A stretch of 64,000 nt of DNA from Mycolicibacterium aubagnense (GCF_010730955.1 NZ_AP022577.1:2542001-2606000), one strand, 5' to 3'. Positions 1 to 10,506 are shown, numbered from the stretch's first letter. Made by a program: numbers and translations. Notes: generated by a model not told the origin, from the sequence alone.

Positions 1-384
1 CGCGAAACGCGTTTCCAGGCGTACCAGGGCGTGTCGATGCCGTACTTCCCGAACTATCTGAGCCTGGCCAGCCCGTACGCGTTCCTGGGGTTGAACTTCT
101 TCAACACCATGGAGTACCAGATGCGTCTGATGGACCGGCTTTTCACCGAGGTGAAGAAGCGCGGCGCGACGACATTCGAGGTCACCGAGGAAGCGAACAC
201 CGCATTCCTGGACCGGATGACCGAACTGCTCGGGGATTCGATCTTCACCCTCGGCAACTGCGCCAGCGCCCACTCGTACTATTTCAATCCCGCGGGTGAG
301 CCGACGCTGCTGCGCCCGTCGTCGACCGAGACGGCGATCCGCGAAGCTTCCGAATTTCCGTTGAGCGACTACAAGATTTCGTGA
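1..384 (+). CDS. Flavin-containing (Baeyer-Villiger type) monooxygenase, C-terminal part
   Basis: The reading frame is open from the first base and stops at 382-384, so only about the last 127 residues are visible. The tail, with a G-V-S-x-P-Y-F-P-N-Y segment followed by an aromatic-rich stretch and a conserved S-Y-Y-F-N-P-A-G-E-P run, resembles the C-terminus of mycobacterial flavin-containing monooxygenases that oxidise ketones or sulfur/nitrogen substrates with NADPH and O2. The FAD and NADPH Rossmann motifs would lie upstream of the window and cannot be checked. A short membrane protein follows after 15 nt on the same strand. Family assignment is by recall of C-terminal sequence only; the substrate is unknown. 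Confidence 0.7.
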   Translation, partial: RETRFQAYQGVSMPYFPNYLSLASPYAFLGLNFFNTMEYQMRLMDRLFTEVKKRGATTFEVTEEANTAFLDRMTELLGDSIFTLGNCASAHSYYFNPAGEPTLLRPSSTETAIREASEFPLSDYKIS

Positions 385-399
385 TCAGAGAGGACCACA

Positions 400-681
400 G
401 TGACCGACGCCGCTGAGAACACCGCTGGGAAGAAGGGCCTGCTGGCCGGAATCGGCCTGGCTTTGGCCGGGCTGGCACACTTCATCAAGCCCGACCTCTT
501 CAGGGGCATCGCCGCGACGGCGTTCCCGGAGGACGTCGACAAGCACCTCAAGGTCAACGGGTCGATCGAGACCGCGCTCGGCGTCGGCCTCATCGTCCCC
601 CAGACGCGCAAGGTGGCGACCATAGGCGTGATCGGCTACGTCCTCTACCTGGCCGCCAACGTCGCCCGCAACCGCGCCTGA
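400..681 (+). CDS. Small hydrophobic membrane protein (DoxX-like size)
   Basis: A 93-residue protein starting at a GTG, 5 nt after the purine-rich site AGAGAGGA at 387-394. After a short hydrophilic N-terminus there are about two to three hydrophobic segments (near residues 13-28, 56-67 and 71-88), with Gly- and Ala-rich packing. It follows the monooxygenase gene by 15 nt and is probably cotranscribed with it. Length and hydrophobic pattern resemble small DoxX-like or unnamed mycobacterial membrane proteins, but there is no diagnostic motif. Its stop abuts the stop of the convergent MFS gene with no spacer. Confidence 0.65.
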   Translation: MTDAAENTAGKKGLLAGIGLALAGLAHFIKPDLFRGIAATAFPEDVDKHLKVNGSIETALGVGLIVPQTRKVATIGVIGYVLYLAANVARNRA

Positions 682-1887
682 TCAAGCGCGGGCCGGCAGG
701 TGCTTGGACCAGCCCGCCGCGCAGATCGCGGTGCACACCGCCGCCAGTAGGCCCACCACGGTGAGCATCGCCGGGTAGCTGACGTAGTGCGCCAGTGCGG
801 CCAGCACCGCCGGCAGCAGGAAGCCCACGTACGCCAGCGAGTAGTACACGCCGGACACCCCGGCCAGCTCGTGGGGCTGGGCGATGCGCTGAATCTCCAG
901 CAGCCCGGACACGATGGCAATGCCGTAGGCGCTGCCCAGCAGCATGGCCACCAGCACCGCGATGGCCGGCGACCGCGTGACCGCGGTGGCGACAGCAGCG
1001 AACACTCCCGCCGACATCAGCACCATGGACACCACGACGGCGCGGGCGCTGGAGTGGTCGTCCAACCGCCGGGCGATCGGCTGCACCAGCACACCGCAGG
1101 CCAGCGTCAACACCGTCAGGCCCGCGGTGTACAGCAGTGCCCAGGAGCCGAGGCTATCGGCGACCAATGCCGGCACGATGGCGTACGCGATAGCGGCGGA
1201 GCCGAACACCCATGGCGCCATCGGGGCCACCACGCGGACGAAACGGCGGTGCGTCGCGGCCGGAACACGCAACTGGGACAACAGGTCTCCGCTGACCCGG
1301 GCACTCCGGGTCTCCACCGTCCGCGTCAGCGTCAGCCACAGCGCCGGAGCGCACAGCGCGGCCTGCACCAGGTACGTCAGGGTCAACGGCAACGGCGCGA
1401 ACTGCGCCAGCAGGCCCGAGCACAACGGCCCGATCGCCAGCCCGAGCGACAGCCAGATCGAGGCCCGGCGCGCACCGGCACCGGCGGCGGCCGTGTCGTA
1501 CGGCGGCGCGGACAACTCGGCGATCCAGGTGGACCCGACGGCCATCGCGACGCCCACGCTCAGTCCGCACAGCAACCGGCCCACGAAAAGTGCTGGGAAT
1601 CCGCCGAGTTCGCCGGTCGCCAAGATCATGCTGCCCACCGCCGAACTGATGAGGCCGGCGATCATCAGCGGCCGGCGCCCATAGCGGTTCGACATCGCCG
1701 CGGCCACCAGCAGCCCGGGGATCAGGCCCAGCACATAGGCGCCCAACAGGACGTCGACATCCACGCGGGAGTAACCTGCGCGGTGCACATATTCGATCAG
1801 CATCGGCGTGAATTGATTTCCGCCCCAACCGATACAGAAGACACCGGCGGCGACGGCGAGCCACGGCTTCACGCGTGCGCGGCTCAT
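682..1887 (-). CDS. Major facilitator superfamily transporter
   Basis: A 401-residue polytopic protein with about twelve predicted membrane segments. It carries the MFS loop 2-3 signature S-N-R-Y-G-R-R-P at about residues 66-73. The start overlaps the stop of the upstream GntR-family regulator by 4 nt, so the two are translationally coupled. This is the usual arrangement of a small-molecule transporter under local GntR/FCD control. The substrate cannot be read from sequence; N-terminal and central motifs suggest a sugar/aromatic or drug/proton antiporter type. The gene converges with the small membrane protein gene. Confidence 0.85.
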   Translation of the reverse strand: MSRARVKPWLAVAAGVFCIGWGGNQFTPMLIEYVHRAGYSRVDVDVLLGAYVLGLIPGLLVAAAMSNRYGRRPLMIAGLISSAVGSMILATGELGGFPALFVGRLLCGLSVGVAMAVGSTWIAELSAPPYDTAAAGAGARRASIWLSLGLAIGPLCSGLLAQFAPLPLTLTYLVQAALCAPALWLTLTRTVETRSARVSGDLLSQLRVPAATHRRFVRVVAPMAPWVFGSAAIAYAIVPALVADSLGSWALLYTAGLTVLTLACGVLVQPIARRLDDHSSARAVVVSMVLMSAGVFAAVATAVTRSPAIAVLVAMLLGSAYGIAIVSGLLEIQRIAQPHELAGVSGVYYSLAYVGFLLPAVLAALAHYVSYPAMLTVVGLLAAVCTAICAAGWSKHLPARA

Positions 1888-2522
1888 CGCAGCACCACCT
1901 CGTACGTCGACTCGAGGTGAGCGAGCAACCGGGCGTCGAACGCCGTCGCGTCGCGGGTACCGATGGCATGGGCCAGCTGTGCGTGCTCGGTGATGAGGCG
2001 GTCGACGAGGGTCCGGTCGGCCTGCACGGCGTCAGCCATCATCCGGCGCTGCCGGTCGCCCAACGAGCAGTAGAACCGCTGCGAGATGCGGTTCCCGGCG
2101 GCATCGACGATGTGCCGATGGAAGGCGTCGTCGAGCTCGGCGAAGCGCACCAGATCCGCGGCGGCGGCGCGCTGCCCGTCGATGAGACGGGCGAGCTCGG
2201 CGGACGCCGCCTGCGCGGCGGCCGCCGAGCGGCAGAGCCGGCGCACGGCGCTGCCCTCCAGCGCCAGGCGCATCTCGAGCAGGTCGGTGGCCTCGTGCGG
2301 CGGGATGGGCACGACGACCGCACCCCGGCGCGGCAGGAGGTCAAGGAGGTCTTCGGCCGCCAGCCGCAGGAAGGCTTCGTGCACGGGCGTACGACTCACC
2401 CCGAGCTCCGCCGCCACCTCGACCTCGCTCAGCAGCTGCCCACCTTTGACCGCACCTACCAGGATCTTGGTCTTGGTGTCCCGGTAGGCGCGCTCGCTGG
2501 CGGGGGTCTGTTCGATGGCCAC
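1884..2522 (-). CDS. GntR-family transcriptional regulator, FCD (FadR) type
   Basis: A 212-residue regulator with an N-terminal winged helix (about residues 10-75: G-Q-L-L-S-E-V-E-V-A-A-E-L-G-V-S-R-T-P-V-H-E) and a C-terminal helical FCD ligand-binding domain containing the usual His/Asp metal-site region (D-D-A-F-H-R-H). The GTG start lies exactly six bases after a TAATGT -10 element, indicating leaderless transcription. A near-perfect 26-bp palindrome lies just upstream of that -10. Autoregulation and control of the downstream MFS gene are therefore the natural inference. The ligand is unknown; FCD proteins usually sense small carboxylates. Confidence 0.88.
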   Translation of the reverse strand: MAIEQTPASERAYRDTKTKILVGAVKGGQLLSEVEVAAELGVSRTPVHEAFLRLAAEDLLDLLPRRGAVVVPIPPHEATDLLEMRLALEGSAVRRLCRSAAAAQAASAELARLIDGQRAAAADLVRFAELDDAFHRHIVDAAGNRISQRFYCSLGDRQRRMMADAVQADRTLVDRLITEHAQLAHAIGTRDATAFDARLLAHLESTYEVVLR

Positions 2523-2528
2523 GCACCG

Positions 2529-2534
2529 ACATTA
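2529..2534 (-). promoter_or_regulatory. -10 element of the leaderless GntR gene
   Basis: On the minus strand the hexamer reads TAATGT, with six bases (cggtgc) before the GTG start of the regulator. This TANNNT-N6-start spacing places the transcription start on the start codon. Confidence 0.6.
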
Positions 2535-2537
2535 GCA

Positions 2538-2563
2538 ACTTGCATGCAAGCTTGCATACAAGT
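2538..2563. promoter_or_regulatory. 26-bp palindromic operator upstream of the GntR gene
   Basis: Two 13-bp half sites, ACTTGCATGCAAG and CTTGCATACAAGT, are inverted repeats with a single mismatch and no spacer. The repeat lies four bases upstream of the regulator's -10 and would cover the -35 region, so a bound repressor would block RNA polymerase. The sequence fits the A/T-rich TTGTATGCAA-type sites of FCD regulators. Confidence 0.7.
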
Positions 2564-2589
2564 AGTGACAGAGCTAACGCTCAGGCAGG

Positions 2590-3030
2590 TCAGTGCTGCT
2601 GTTGCTGCCCGGGCCCATTGAAGCCCCAGCGCGGCTGCGTCTGATAGACGGTCGACGTCTGCACCGAGGTCGACGTCGCGATCGAGGTCGAGGTATCCGT
2701 TTCGGTCGAGGTCTGCACCGAGGTCGAGGTCTCGGTCTGCGTCTGGGTGGCGGTCTGGGTGGCGGTCTCGGTGTTGGTCACAGTCTCGGGAGCGGGCGCC
2801 GGAGCCTGCTGCTGGCCACCGCCGCCACCGGAGTTGCTGCTGCTGCCGTCGCCGCCACCGCCGTGGTGCTGTTTGGCCGTCGTCGTGGTGGTCGTGGTGC
2901 TCGACGGCGTCACCGTGACCGTCGTCGGAGCATTGTTTCCCTGCGAGCCGCAGGCGACGGTGAGCCCGCCCATGGCCAGGACAGCCAAGGTGCCCGCAGC
3001 CGACGACCAACGTCGATAGGTGATTTTCAT
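2590..3030 (-). CDS. Thr/Ser/Gln-rich secreted lipoprotein
   Basis: A 146-residue protein if the ATG at 3030 is used. That start gives a proper signal peptide (K-I-T-Y-R-R-W then a hydrophobic stretch) ending in the lipobox T-V-A-C, after which the mature protein begins C-G-S-Q-G. The mature chain is low complexity: a T-T-T run, a G-rich/S-rich linker, then about 50 residues of Thr-x-Thr units in which T-S-T-S-V-Q-T-S-T occurs twice, and a Gln-rich C-terminus. No enzymatic domain is visible. It may be a cell-envelope spacer or an O-mannosylation target, as is known for Thr-rich mycobacterial lipoproteins. An upstream in-frame extension to 3159 would bury the signal peptide and is unlikely. 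Confidence 0.65.
   Translation of the reverse strand: MKITYRRWSSAAGTLAVLAMGGLTVACGSQGNNAPTTVTVTPSSTTTTTTTAKQHHGGGGDGSSSNSGGGGGQQQAPAPAPETVTNTETATQTATQTQTETSTSVQTSTETDTSTSIATSTSVQTSTVYQTQPRWGFNGPGQQQQH
2657..2727. repeat. Internal direct repeat in the Thr-rich lipoprotein gene
   Basis: The 17-mer GTCTGCACCGAGGTCGA occurs at 2657-2673 and again at 2711-2727, 54 nt (18 codons) apart. It encodes the repeated T-S-V-Q-T segment, showing that the Thr-rich region grew by in-frame duplication. Confidence 0.75.
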
Positions 3031-3112
3031 GGGCACAATTACTAGCTGAGCAACCTGGCAACGACACCTGCCGGTCACGCAATTCCGCTTATGAAGTTGC
3101 TGTGAAACCTTG

Positions 3113-4588
3113 TTACTTGCCTGCTTGCCGGTGGCGCTGGTCGTGCAGCGGCACGCCATTCGGTCCGGTCAACGACTGCGCATAAGTGCCGACCGCAAAT
3201 GCGACGGCCGGCCCTGTCACAGCCAGGGCGTCCCGATTCAGCTGCTCGACGGTGTCGCCCGTCGCCCCGTACCCGGGATCGAAGGCAACGCCCACCTGTC
3301 CACCCCACAATCTGGCCTGGATCGCCGACTTGCGTTGTGAGGTACCGGTCGAGAGGCCACCGACCGGCACCCCGGCGGTGAGGAACGGACCGTAACCGCT
3401 GCCCAGATCCATCGTCATGTCCGCGGGACGCTTGCCGGCGAGGTACAGATATCCGGCCAGCGTGCGCTCGATACCGGCCGACCCAGCAGGTATCGCGTCG
3501 AGGGGGAGCTCAGGGTTGGCCTGGCCCGACTGGTCGCCGTCGAACGTGAAGAACCCGGCATTGGGCGAGCCGAGAATGTCGAAATCCAGATACAGCGCAA
3601 TGTCATTCAGCGGTTCGGCGGCCAACCCACGCACGTACTTGGTGGCACCTTCCTGGCCCACCGCCCCCGAACCCCAGAAGGTGAACCGCACCGCGTTCGC
3701 GATCTTCGGCGAGCCGCCGAGCGCGGCCGCCGTCTCGAGCAACGCGGACACCCCGGTGGCGGCATCGTTGATGCCCGCGCTCCCCGGCGCGCTGTCGAGA
3801 TGCGCACCTGCCAACACGACACTGTGCTGATCACCGGTCTTGGTCTGGGCCAAGACGTTTCGCGATTTCACGCCGGAGTTCTTGGCATCGAGGGTGAGCT
3901 TCACCGGCGCATTGGTTTTCAGCAGGGCGGCATCGGCGTCCTTGCCGATGATGCCTACCGGCGTATTGAGGTGTTCGTAGTAACCGGGACTGAACAACCC
4001 GCGCGGCGCTCCGTTCGGGCTGGGCGGGCTGACCACCAGAACTGCGACCGCGCCACGGGCCACCGCCGCGTTCTGCTTGTCGACGACCGAGCAGCCCAGG
4101 TCATCGACCACCGCGATGGCTCCGCGCAGGTTGAGCGTGCCGTAGTCGTCCGCCGCGCAGCCGGCCGGCTTGACCGGGTGCAAGGTCGGCGCGCTCAGAC
4201 CGCCCGGCGCGGTGGACGCCAGCAGTGACGCCTGTACGACGGACCAGCGGAGGCCACCGACGTCCAGCACCGGATTGCCGGGCGCACCGCGCACCACCCG
4301 CACATACTCAGGGGTCTGCACGTCGAACCCTTTGTCCCGCAGCAGGTTCGCCACATAGTCCACGCTGGCCTGGTAGCCGGGCGTGCCGTCGGCGCGGGTG
4401 CCCTTGTTGTCCGCGGCGATGGCGGCGAACTTCTTCAGATGCGTGTAGATGCCGTCGGTGCCCACCTTGGCGGCCAACTCGCGCGCGAGGTCAGGGGCGG
4501 GCGGGGGCGGCGGGGCGGGGGCCGGTGGAGGTGGCGCGCACGCCGCCAGGACCGCGGTCAACAGGCCGGCGATCGTGACGCGCCTCAT
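3113..4588 (-). CDS. LpqL-like M28 peptidase paralogue lacking catalytic residues
   Basis: A 491-residue lipoprotein (lipobox L-A-A-C, Cys17, then a Pro-rich tether) with the PA insert and M28 fold of LpqL aminopeptidases. It is colinear with the adjacent paralogue but the active site is eroded. The H-L-D-S motif (His263, Asp265) and the Asp at 275 remain. The catalytic Glu-Glu pair is replaced by Gly308-Ala309 in the segment W-G-S-G-A-V-G. The C-terminal zinc His is Gly441 (F-D-P-G-Y-G), and the S-D-Y-D motif has become S-G-Y-G. Zinc binding and hydrolysis are therefore doubtful, although the frame is intact over full length. It overlaps the stop of the active copy by 4 nt. A binding or regulatory role is inferred. 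Confidence 0.85.
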   Translation of the reverse strand: MRRVTIAGLLTAVLAACAPPPPAPAPPPPPAPDLARELAAKVGTDGIYTHLKKFAAIAADNKGTRADGTPGYQASVDYVANLLRDKGFDVQTPEYVRVVRGAPGNPVLDVGGLRWSVVQASLLASTAPGGLSAPTLHPVKPAGCAADDYGTLNLRGAIAVVDDLGCSVVDKQNAAVARGAVAVLVVSPPSPNGAPRGLFSPGYYEHLNTPVGIIGKDADAALLKTNAPVKLTLDAKNSGVKSRNVLAQTKTGDQHSVVLAGAHLDSAPGSAGINDAATGVSALLETAAALGGSPKIANAVRFTFWGSGAVGQEGATKYVRGLAAEPLNDIALYLDFDILGSPNAGFFTFDGDQSGQANPELPLDAIPAGSAGIERTLAGYLYLAGKRPADMTMDLGSGYGPFLTAGVPVGGLSTGTSQRKSAIQARLWGGQVGVAFDPGYGATGDTVEQLNRDALAVTGPAVAFAVGTYAQSLTGPNGVPLHDQRHRQAGK

Positions 4589-6057
4589 GATGCCGAGACC
4601 ACGTGCCGGGTTCGGTCATCGCGGACCGGAACGCCGCCCCGGCCACCCAAATCCTGGGCGTACCGGCCGACTCCGAAAGCCACGCCACGGCCCATGATGT
4701 CCATTGCCGTGCGGTTGATGTGCGCCAAAGTGTCCGTCTTCTTGTGGTAGTTGGGGTCGAAAGGTTTTCCGGCGATACCGCCCCAGAGGCGGGCCTGCTC
4801 GTCGTTCATGTTCTCCTCATCACCGGCGACCAATCCGCCTGCCGGAATGCCCGCCCTGGTGAAGGCGTCGTAGTCCGACCGGGCGTTGAAGGGATAGTCC
4901 TGAGGCTGCTTTCCGGCACCCGACAGATATGCCGTGAAGGTGCGATCGATACCGGCCGAGCCCTCCGGGATGCGTGGCACCAGATCGTCGGCCACCGGCG
5001 GGCCGGACAAGTTGCCGTCGTAGCTGAAGTAACCGGCGTTCTCCGAGGCGAGCATGTCGAAATTCATATACAGCGCAATGTCTTTGAGCGCCTCGCCGTC
5101 AAGAGACTCGATGTACCGGTCAGAGCCGATGGTGCCCTCCTCTTCGGCGCCCCAGAACGCGAACCGCACAGCGTTCACGATTTTTGGCGCGCTGCCCAAC
5201 TGCAGTGCGGTCTCCAGAACCGCGGCCACCCCGGACCCGTTGTCGTTGATCCCGGGGCCATCCTTGACGCTGTCCAGGTGTGCGCCGACCATGACGACGT
5301 CATGCACGGACCCGGTCTTGGTCTGGGCAATCACGTTGCGGGTGTGCTCAATCCGCGCTCCGGCATCCAGTTTCAGGGTGACGGCCCCGGGGTTGGCCCG
5401 CAACCGAGCCCCGTCTGCTTTCGGGATGAGCACCGCCGGAATCTTCACCGTCGCCTTGGCCCCGAGGGTGCCGCCGCGTGCGGGGACCCCCGCGTCGTCG
5501 ACATCGTCCTTGTTGTCTGCCACCACCAGCGCGACCGCGCCGTGGGCCGCCGCGGTCGCTTCCTTTGTCGCGAAGGGACACGTGCCGCGGTCCACCAGGG
5601 CAACGGCACCCGTGATGGGCAGACCGTCGTAATCGGCACTGTTGCAGCCTGATCCGGGCCCACCACGAACAGGCACCAGCGGTGCGGTGAGACCGGGGGT
5701 GCCCGCGGAGTATTCCAGTGCCCGCGCCGGCAACCGCCTGCCGGCGACGCTCAGTTCAGGGGTGCTGTGGTACGCAACCTTGACTTCCAGGTTTGGGATG
5801 GCGACATCGAAACCTTTGGCGCGCAACGCATTCGCCGTGTAGTCCACGCTCGCGTCGTAGCCCGGCGTGCCGAACGCCCGGTTGCCGCCATTGGCGTCGG
5901 CGATGGCCTGCAGCTTGGCCAGATGGCCGGTCGTCGCCTCGACGGACACGCTCTTGGCGAGATCCTCGGCGAACTCCTCCGCGCCGGGTGACGATCGCCC
6001 ACACCCCGAGATTCCGAGGGCCAGCACGAGCGCGAGCGCGAGCGGGGTGCGGACCAT
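4585..6057 (-). CDS. lpqL: Lipoprotein aminopeptidase LpqL (M28 family)
   Basis: A 490-residue exported lipoprotein: signal peptide ending in I-S-G-C (Cys19), an N-terminal M28 segment, a PA (protease-associated) domain, then the zinc-binding core. All expected metal and catalytic motifs are seen: G-A-H-L-D-S, G-I-N-D-N-G-S-G, W-G-A-E-E-E-G, M-N-F-D-M and F-D-P-N-Y-H. It should release N-terminal residues from peptides at the cell surface. The ATG at 6057 is preferred because it gives a compact signal peptide; a GTG at 6066 is also possible. It follows the ABC permease by about 50 nt, and its stop overlaps the start of the degenerate paralogue. In M. tuberculosis lpqL lies next to thiG. Confidence 0.88.
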   Translation of the reverse strand: MVRTPLALALVLALGISGCGRSSPGAEEFAEDLAKSVSVEATTGHLAKLQAIADANGGNRAFGTPGYDASVDYTANALRAKGFDVAIPNLEVKVAYHSTPELSVAGRRLPARALEYSAGTPGLTAPLVPVRGGPGSGCNSADYDGLPITGAVALVDRGTCPFATKEATAAAHGAVALVVADNKDDVDDAGVPARGGTLGAKATVKIPAVLIPKADGARLRANPGAVTLKLDAGARIEHTRNVIAQTKTGSVHDVVMVGAHLDSVKDGPGINDNGSGVAAVLETALQLGSAPKIVNAVRFAFWGAEEEGTIGSDRYIESLDGEALKDIALYMNFDMLASENAGYFSYDGNLSGPPVADDLVPRIPEGSAGIDRTFTAYLSGAGKQPQDYPFNARSDYDAFTRAGIPAGGLVAGDEENMNDEQARLWGGIAGKPFDPNYHKKTDTLAHINRTAMDIMGRGVAFGVGRYAQDLGGRGGVPVRDDRTRHVVSAS

Positions 6058-6109
6058 GGGCACCACCGTAGCGTGAACGCGTCCGTGCGAGGGCGCGTCA
6101 GCGCTATCG

Positions 6110-6856
6110 TCACGGATCTCGGCGGACCAGTGTCACCAGGGCAGCAACGAACACCGTTGCCACCACCGCGGCGAAGTACAGCGCGGCACCGACCGGCCCC
6201 CACCACATCGTGAACGTCTGGAACCAGGGGGTTTCGGTGAACGTGTAGGCGTTGGAGAAGGGCAGCAACGGCCCGACGCGGCCACCGATCTGCGGAATTG
6301 TGCCGAGCAGCGGCTCCACGACGAACGGCATCAGTACGAGCACCGCGACCACGCCCGCGGTGTGGCGCATCAAGGCCCCCAACGCCACCGCCAGCACCGC
6401 CCCCAGCGCGGCGTACAGGCTGGTGGCACCGACTGCTCGCCAGACCTCCGACCCCGACAGATCGAGTTCTCCAGCGCGTTCGCTGGACAACAACGATCGC
6501 GCCAACCCGATGGCCCCGATCATCATGATCGCCGTGACGACCCCAGAAAATGCTGCGGCGACAGCAGCTTTGGCGGTCAGCACGACACCACGGCGTGGCG
6601 TGGCCAGAAATGTCGCGCGAATCATCCCGGTGCGGAATTCACTCGTCACCGACAACGCGGACAAGATCATCAACACGGGAACGCCGAAGATGCTCACCCC
6701 GAGGGCCGCTCGCTCCGGTGACAGATAGCTGTACGGCAATCCGCCGGCTTGGATGGCTGCGAACCCGAGGCTCAACACCGCGACCGACAGCGTCGTCCAC
6801 ACCGGCGCGCGGGTGGACTGCAATTTGATGCGTTCGGCGTTCAGCGTCGCGAGCAT
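6110..6856 (-). CDS. ABC-2 type transporter permease
   Basis: A 248-residue membrane protein with six predicted helices. The N-terminus is typical of DrrB/NatB-like ABC-2 permeases (L-N-A-E-R-I-K-L), followed by the S-E-F-R-T-G-M-I-R-A-T-F-L-A-T-P-R-R segment, the conserved cytoplasmic coupling helix of this family. The ATG at 6856 overlaps the stop of the ATPase gene by one base (TGATG), so the pair is coupled. Together they form an ABC exporter or resistance pump; the cargo is unknown. Its position within a run that starts with thiamine biosynthesis genes is discussed in the findings. Confidence 0.85.
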   Translation of the reverse strand: MLATLNAERIKLQSTRAPVWTTLSVAVLSLGFAAIQAGGLPYSYLSPERAALGVSIFGVPVLMILSALSVTSEFRTGMIRATFLATPRRGVVLTAKAAVAAAFSGVVTAIMMIGAIGLARSLLSSERAGELDLSGSEVWRAVGATSLYAALGAVLAVALGALMRHTAGVVAVLVLMPFVVEPLLGTIPQIGGRVGPLLPFSNAYTFTETPWFQTFTMWWGPVGAALYFAAVVATVFVAALVTLVRRDP

Positions 6857-7754
6857 CAGGAAACCGACCGATAATCGACAGCGCCATCGGTCAGCCGCAG
6901 GTAGGCATCCTCCAGCGACACCTGTCGGGCGCTGAGCTCGTGCAGGGTGATGTCGTGGGCCGCGGCCAGTTCCCCGACTCGTTCTGACGGACAATCGGTC
7001 ACCGTCAGTACCTCATCCTCGCGCTGCACCGAAACTCCCTGCGCGGTCAACACTTCCCGCAGCCGCTCGAGTTGTGGGCTACGGGCTCGGACCACCCCTC
7101 GCCCCGCCCGGGCCACGAACTCGGCCATGGTGGTCGAAGCGATCAGCCGACCGCGACCGATGACCACCAATCGATCGGCGGTGTTGGCCATCTCGGCCAG
7201 CAGATGACTCGACACCAGCACCGTCCGGCCCTCGGCGGCCAGACCGCGCATCAGGGTGCGCACCCACCGGATGCCTTCGGGGTCGAGGCCGTTGACGGGT
7301 TCGTCGAACAACAGGACCTCAGGATCGCCGAGTACTGCGGCCGCGATGCCGAGGCGCTGCGACATACCGAGGGAGAACGACCCTGCCTGCTTGTTCGCCA
7401 CCTCGCCCAGACCCACGAGTCCGAGCACCTCGTCGACCCTGGCCACCGGCAAGCGATTGGCGGCAGCCAGCCACCGCAGGTGCGCCCGGGCCGTCCGGTT
7501 GGGGTGTACCTGGCGCGCGTCGAGCAGGGCACCGACACTGCGCAACGGCGAGGTGAGATCGCGGTACCGCCTACCCAGCACGGTGGCGGTCCCCGCAGTC
7601 GGCCGGTCCAGCCCGACGATCATTCGCATCGTGGTGGACTTGCCGGCGCCGTTGGGGCCGAGAAATCCGGTGACGACGCCCGGCTCGACGGTGCACGTCA
7701 CGTCATCGACGGCTCGTGTTCGACCGAAATCCTTTGTCAGGCCGTTCAGTTGGA

Positions 7755-7758
<4 letters not shown>
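6856..7758 (-). CDS. ABC transporter ATP-binding protein (DrrA/CcmA type)
   Basis: A 300-residue ATPase from the ATG at 7758. Walker A is G-P-N-G-A-G-K-S-T-T, the signature is S-L-G-M-S-Q-R-L-G, and Walker B is V-L-L-F-D-E-P-V-N-G-L-D-P-E-G, with the switch His in V-S-S-H-L-L. A C-terminal extension of about 80 residues resembles the regulatory tail of DrrA-type exporters. The start overlaps the SGNH hydrolase stop by 4 nt. It powers the ABC-2 permease encoded immediately downstream. Confidence 0.9.
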
Positions 7759-9475
<1,717 letters not shown>

Positions 9476-9482
<7 letters not shown>

Positions 9483-10495
9483 AGGGCCACCTTCTCTTTC
9501 ACCTCGCCCTTCAGCAGTTCCGAAATCCGTTGTGCGGTCCACGCGGACAGCAGAAAACCGTTCCGCCCGTGGCCGGTCGCCGACAGGGTGCGGTCGTCCA
9601 GCCAGCCCACGATCGGCAGGCCGTCCGGAGTCATCGGCCGCAGGCCCGCCGCGCATTCGGCCAGTTCGTATTCACCGAGTGCCGGCATCACCGCACACGC
9701 GTCATCGAGGATGTCGCGCACGCCGGTGACCGCAGGCGCGGTGTCGCGGCCGTGCTCGTACTGGGTGGCTCCAGCGACCACACCGTCCGCGCGTGGCACC
9801 AGGTAGACCTGCCGCCCGTGTACCCGAGCCCGAACCACCCGCTGCGGCACCGGCATACACCCCTTGCGCCACCGCAGCCGCAGAATCTCGCCCTTCACCG
9901 GGCGAATCGGCAGACCGGGCCACAGGGCCGGGGCGTCGATCCCATTGGCCAGCACGGTGACATCCGCGTCGCGCGTCTCCTCGAGCGACCCGACCGGGCC
10001 CGCCCACTGCACACCGAGACGGTCACAATGCGCGATGAGGCCCTCGACCACCAGCCGGTTGTCCACGGCAAGTTCGGTTTCCGCGCGGAAGCCATGGCGA
10101 ATCCCTTGTGCCAGCAACGGTTCGACATCGCGGGCGGCGGTGGTCACGGTCACGGGATGGCCCTGCGCCGCGAGCCACGCGGCGACGGTGCGGAGGTCAG
10201 CCGCATCGGCCCGGTCGACCGCGACCACGAGCGAGTCGCGCGCGGTGACCACGCAGTCGGGCAGCCCGTCGAGGAACCCGCCGTGCCAGAGCGCCAGGGA
10301 GTCCAGGCCCAGCTGCAACTGGTCCTGCTCACCCGGCCAGCCTTCGGAGTGCGGTGCGAGCATGCCGCCGGCCACCCACGAGGCGCCGCTCGCCTCGGCC
10401 CGGTGCACCCGCACCGACCACCCGTCCAGCGCCGCGCGGCGCGCCACGGCCAGACCGATGACGCCGCCACCGACGACAGCAAGGTCCAACGGCAC
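9476..10495 (-). CDS. thiO: Glycine oxidase ThiO
   Basis: A 339-residue FAD enzyme of the D-amino-acid oxidase family that makes the iminoacetate (dehydroglycine) used by ThiG. The N-terminal dinucleotide motif is V-V-G-G-G-V-I-G-L-A-V-A-R-R, followed by S-W-V-A-G-G-M-L-A-P. The C-terminal G-L-R-P-M-T-P-D-G-L-P-I-V-G and A-T-G-H-G-R-N-G-F-L-L motifs are typical. The GTG start at 10495 follows an AGAGGGA ribosome site at 10497-10503 and a TPP riboswitch. It is the first gene of a long minus-strand run. Confidence 0.93.
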
Positions 10496-10506
10496 GATCC
10501 CTCTTC

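Noticed and set aside
787..1920. 377-codon plus-strand ORF opposite the MFS gene
   Set aside because: Arg/Gln/His-rich shadow with no domain; the minus-strand MFS frame has clear membrane helices and motifs.
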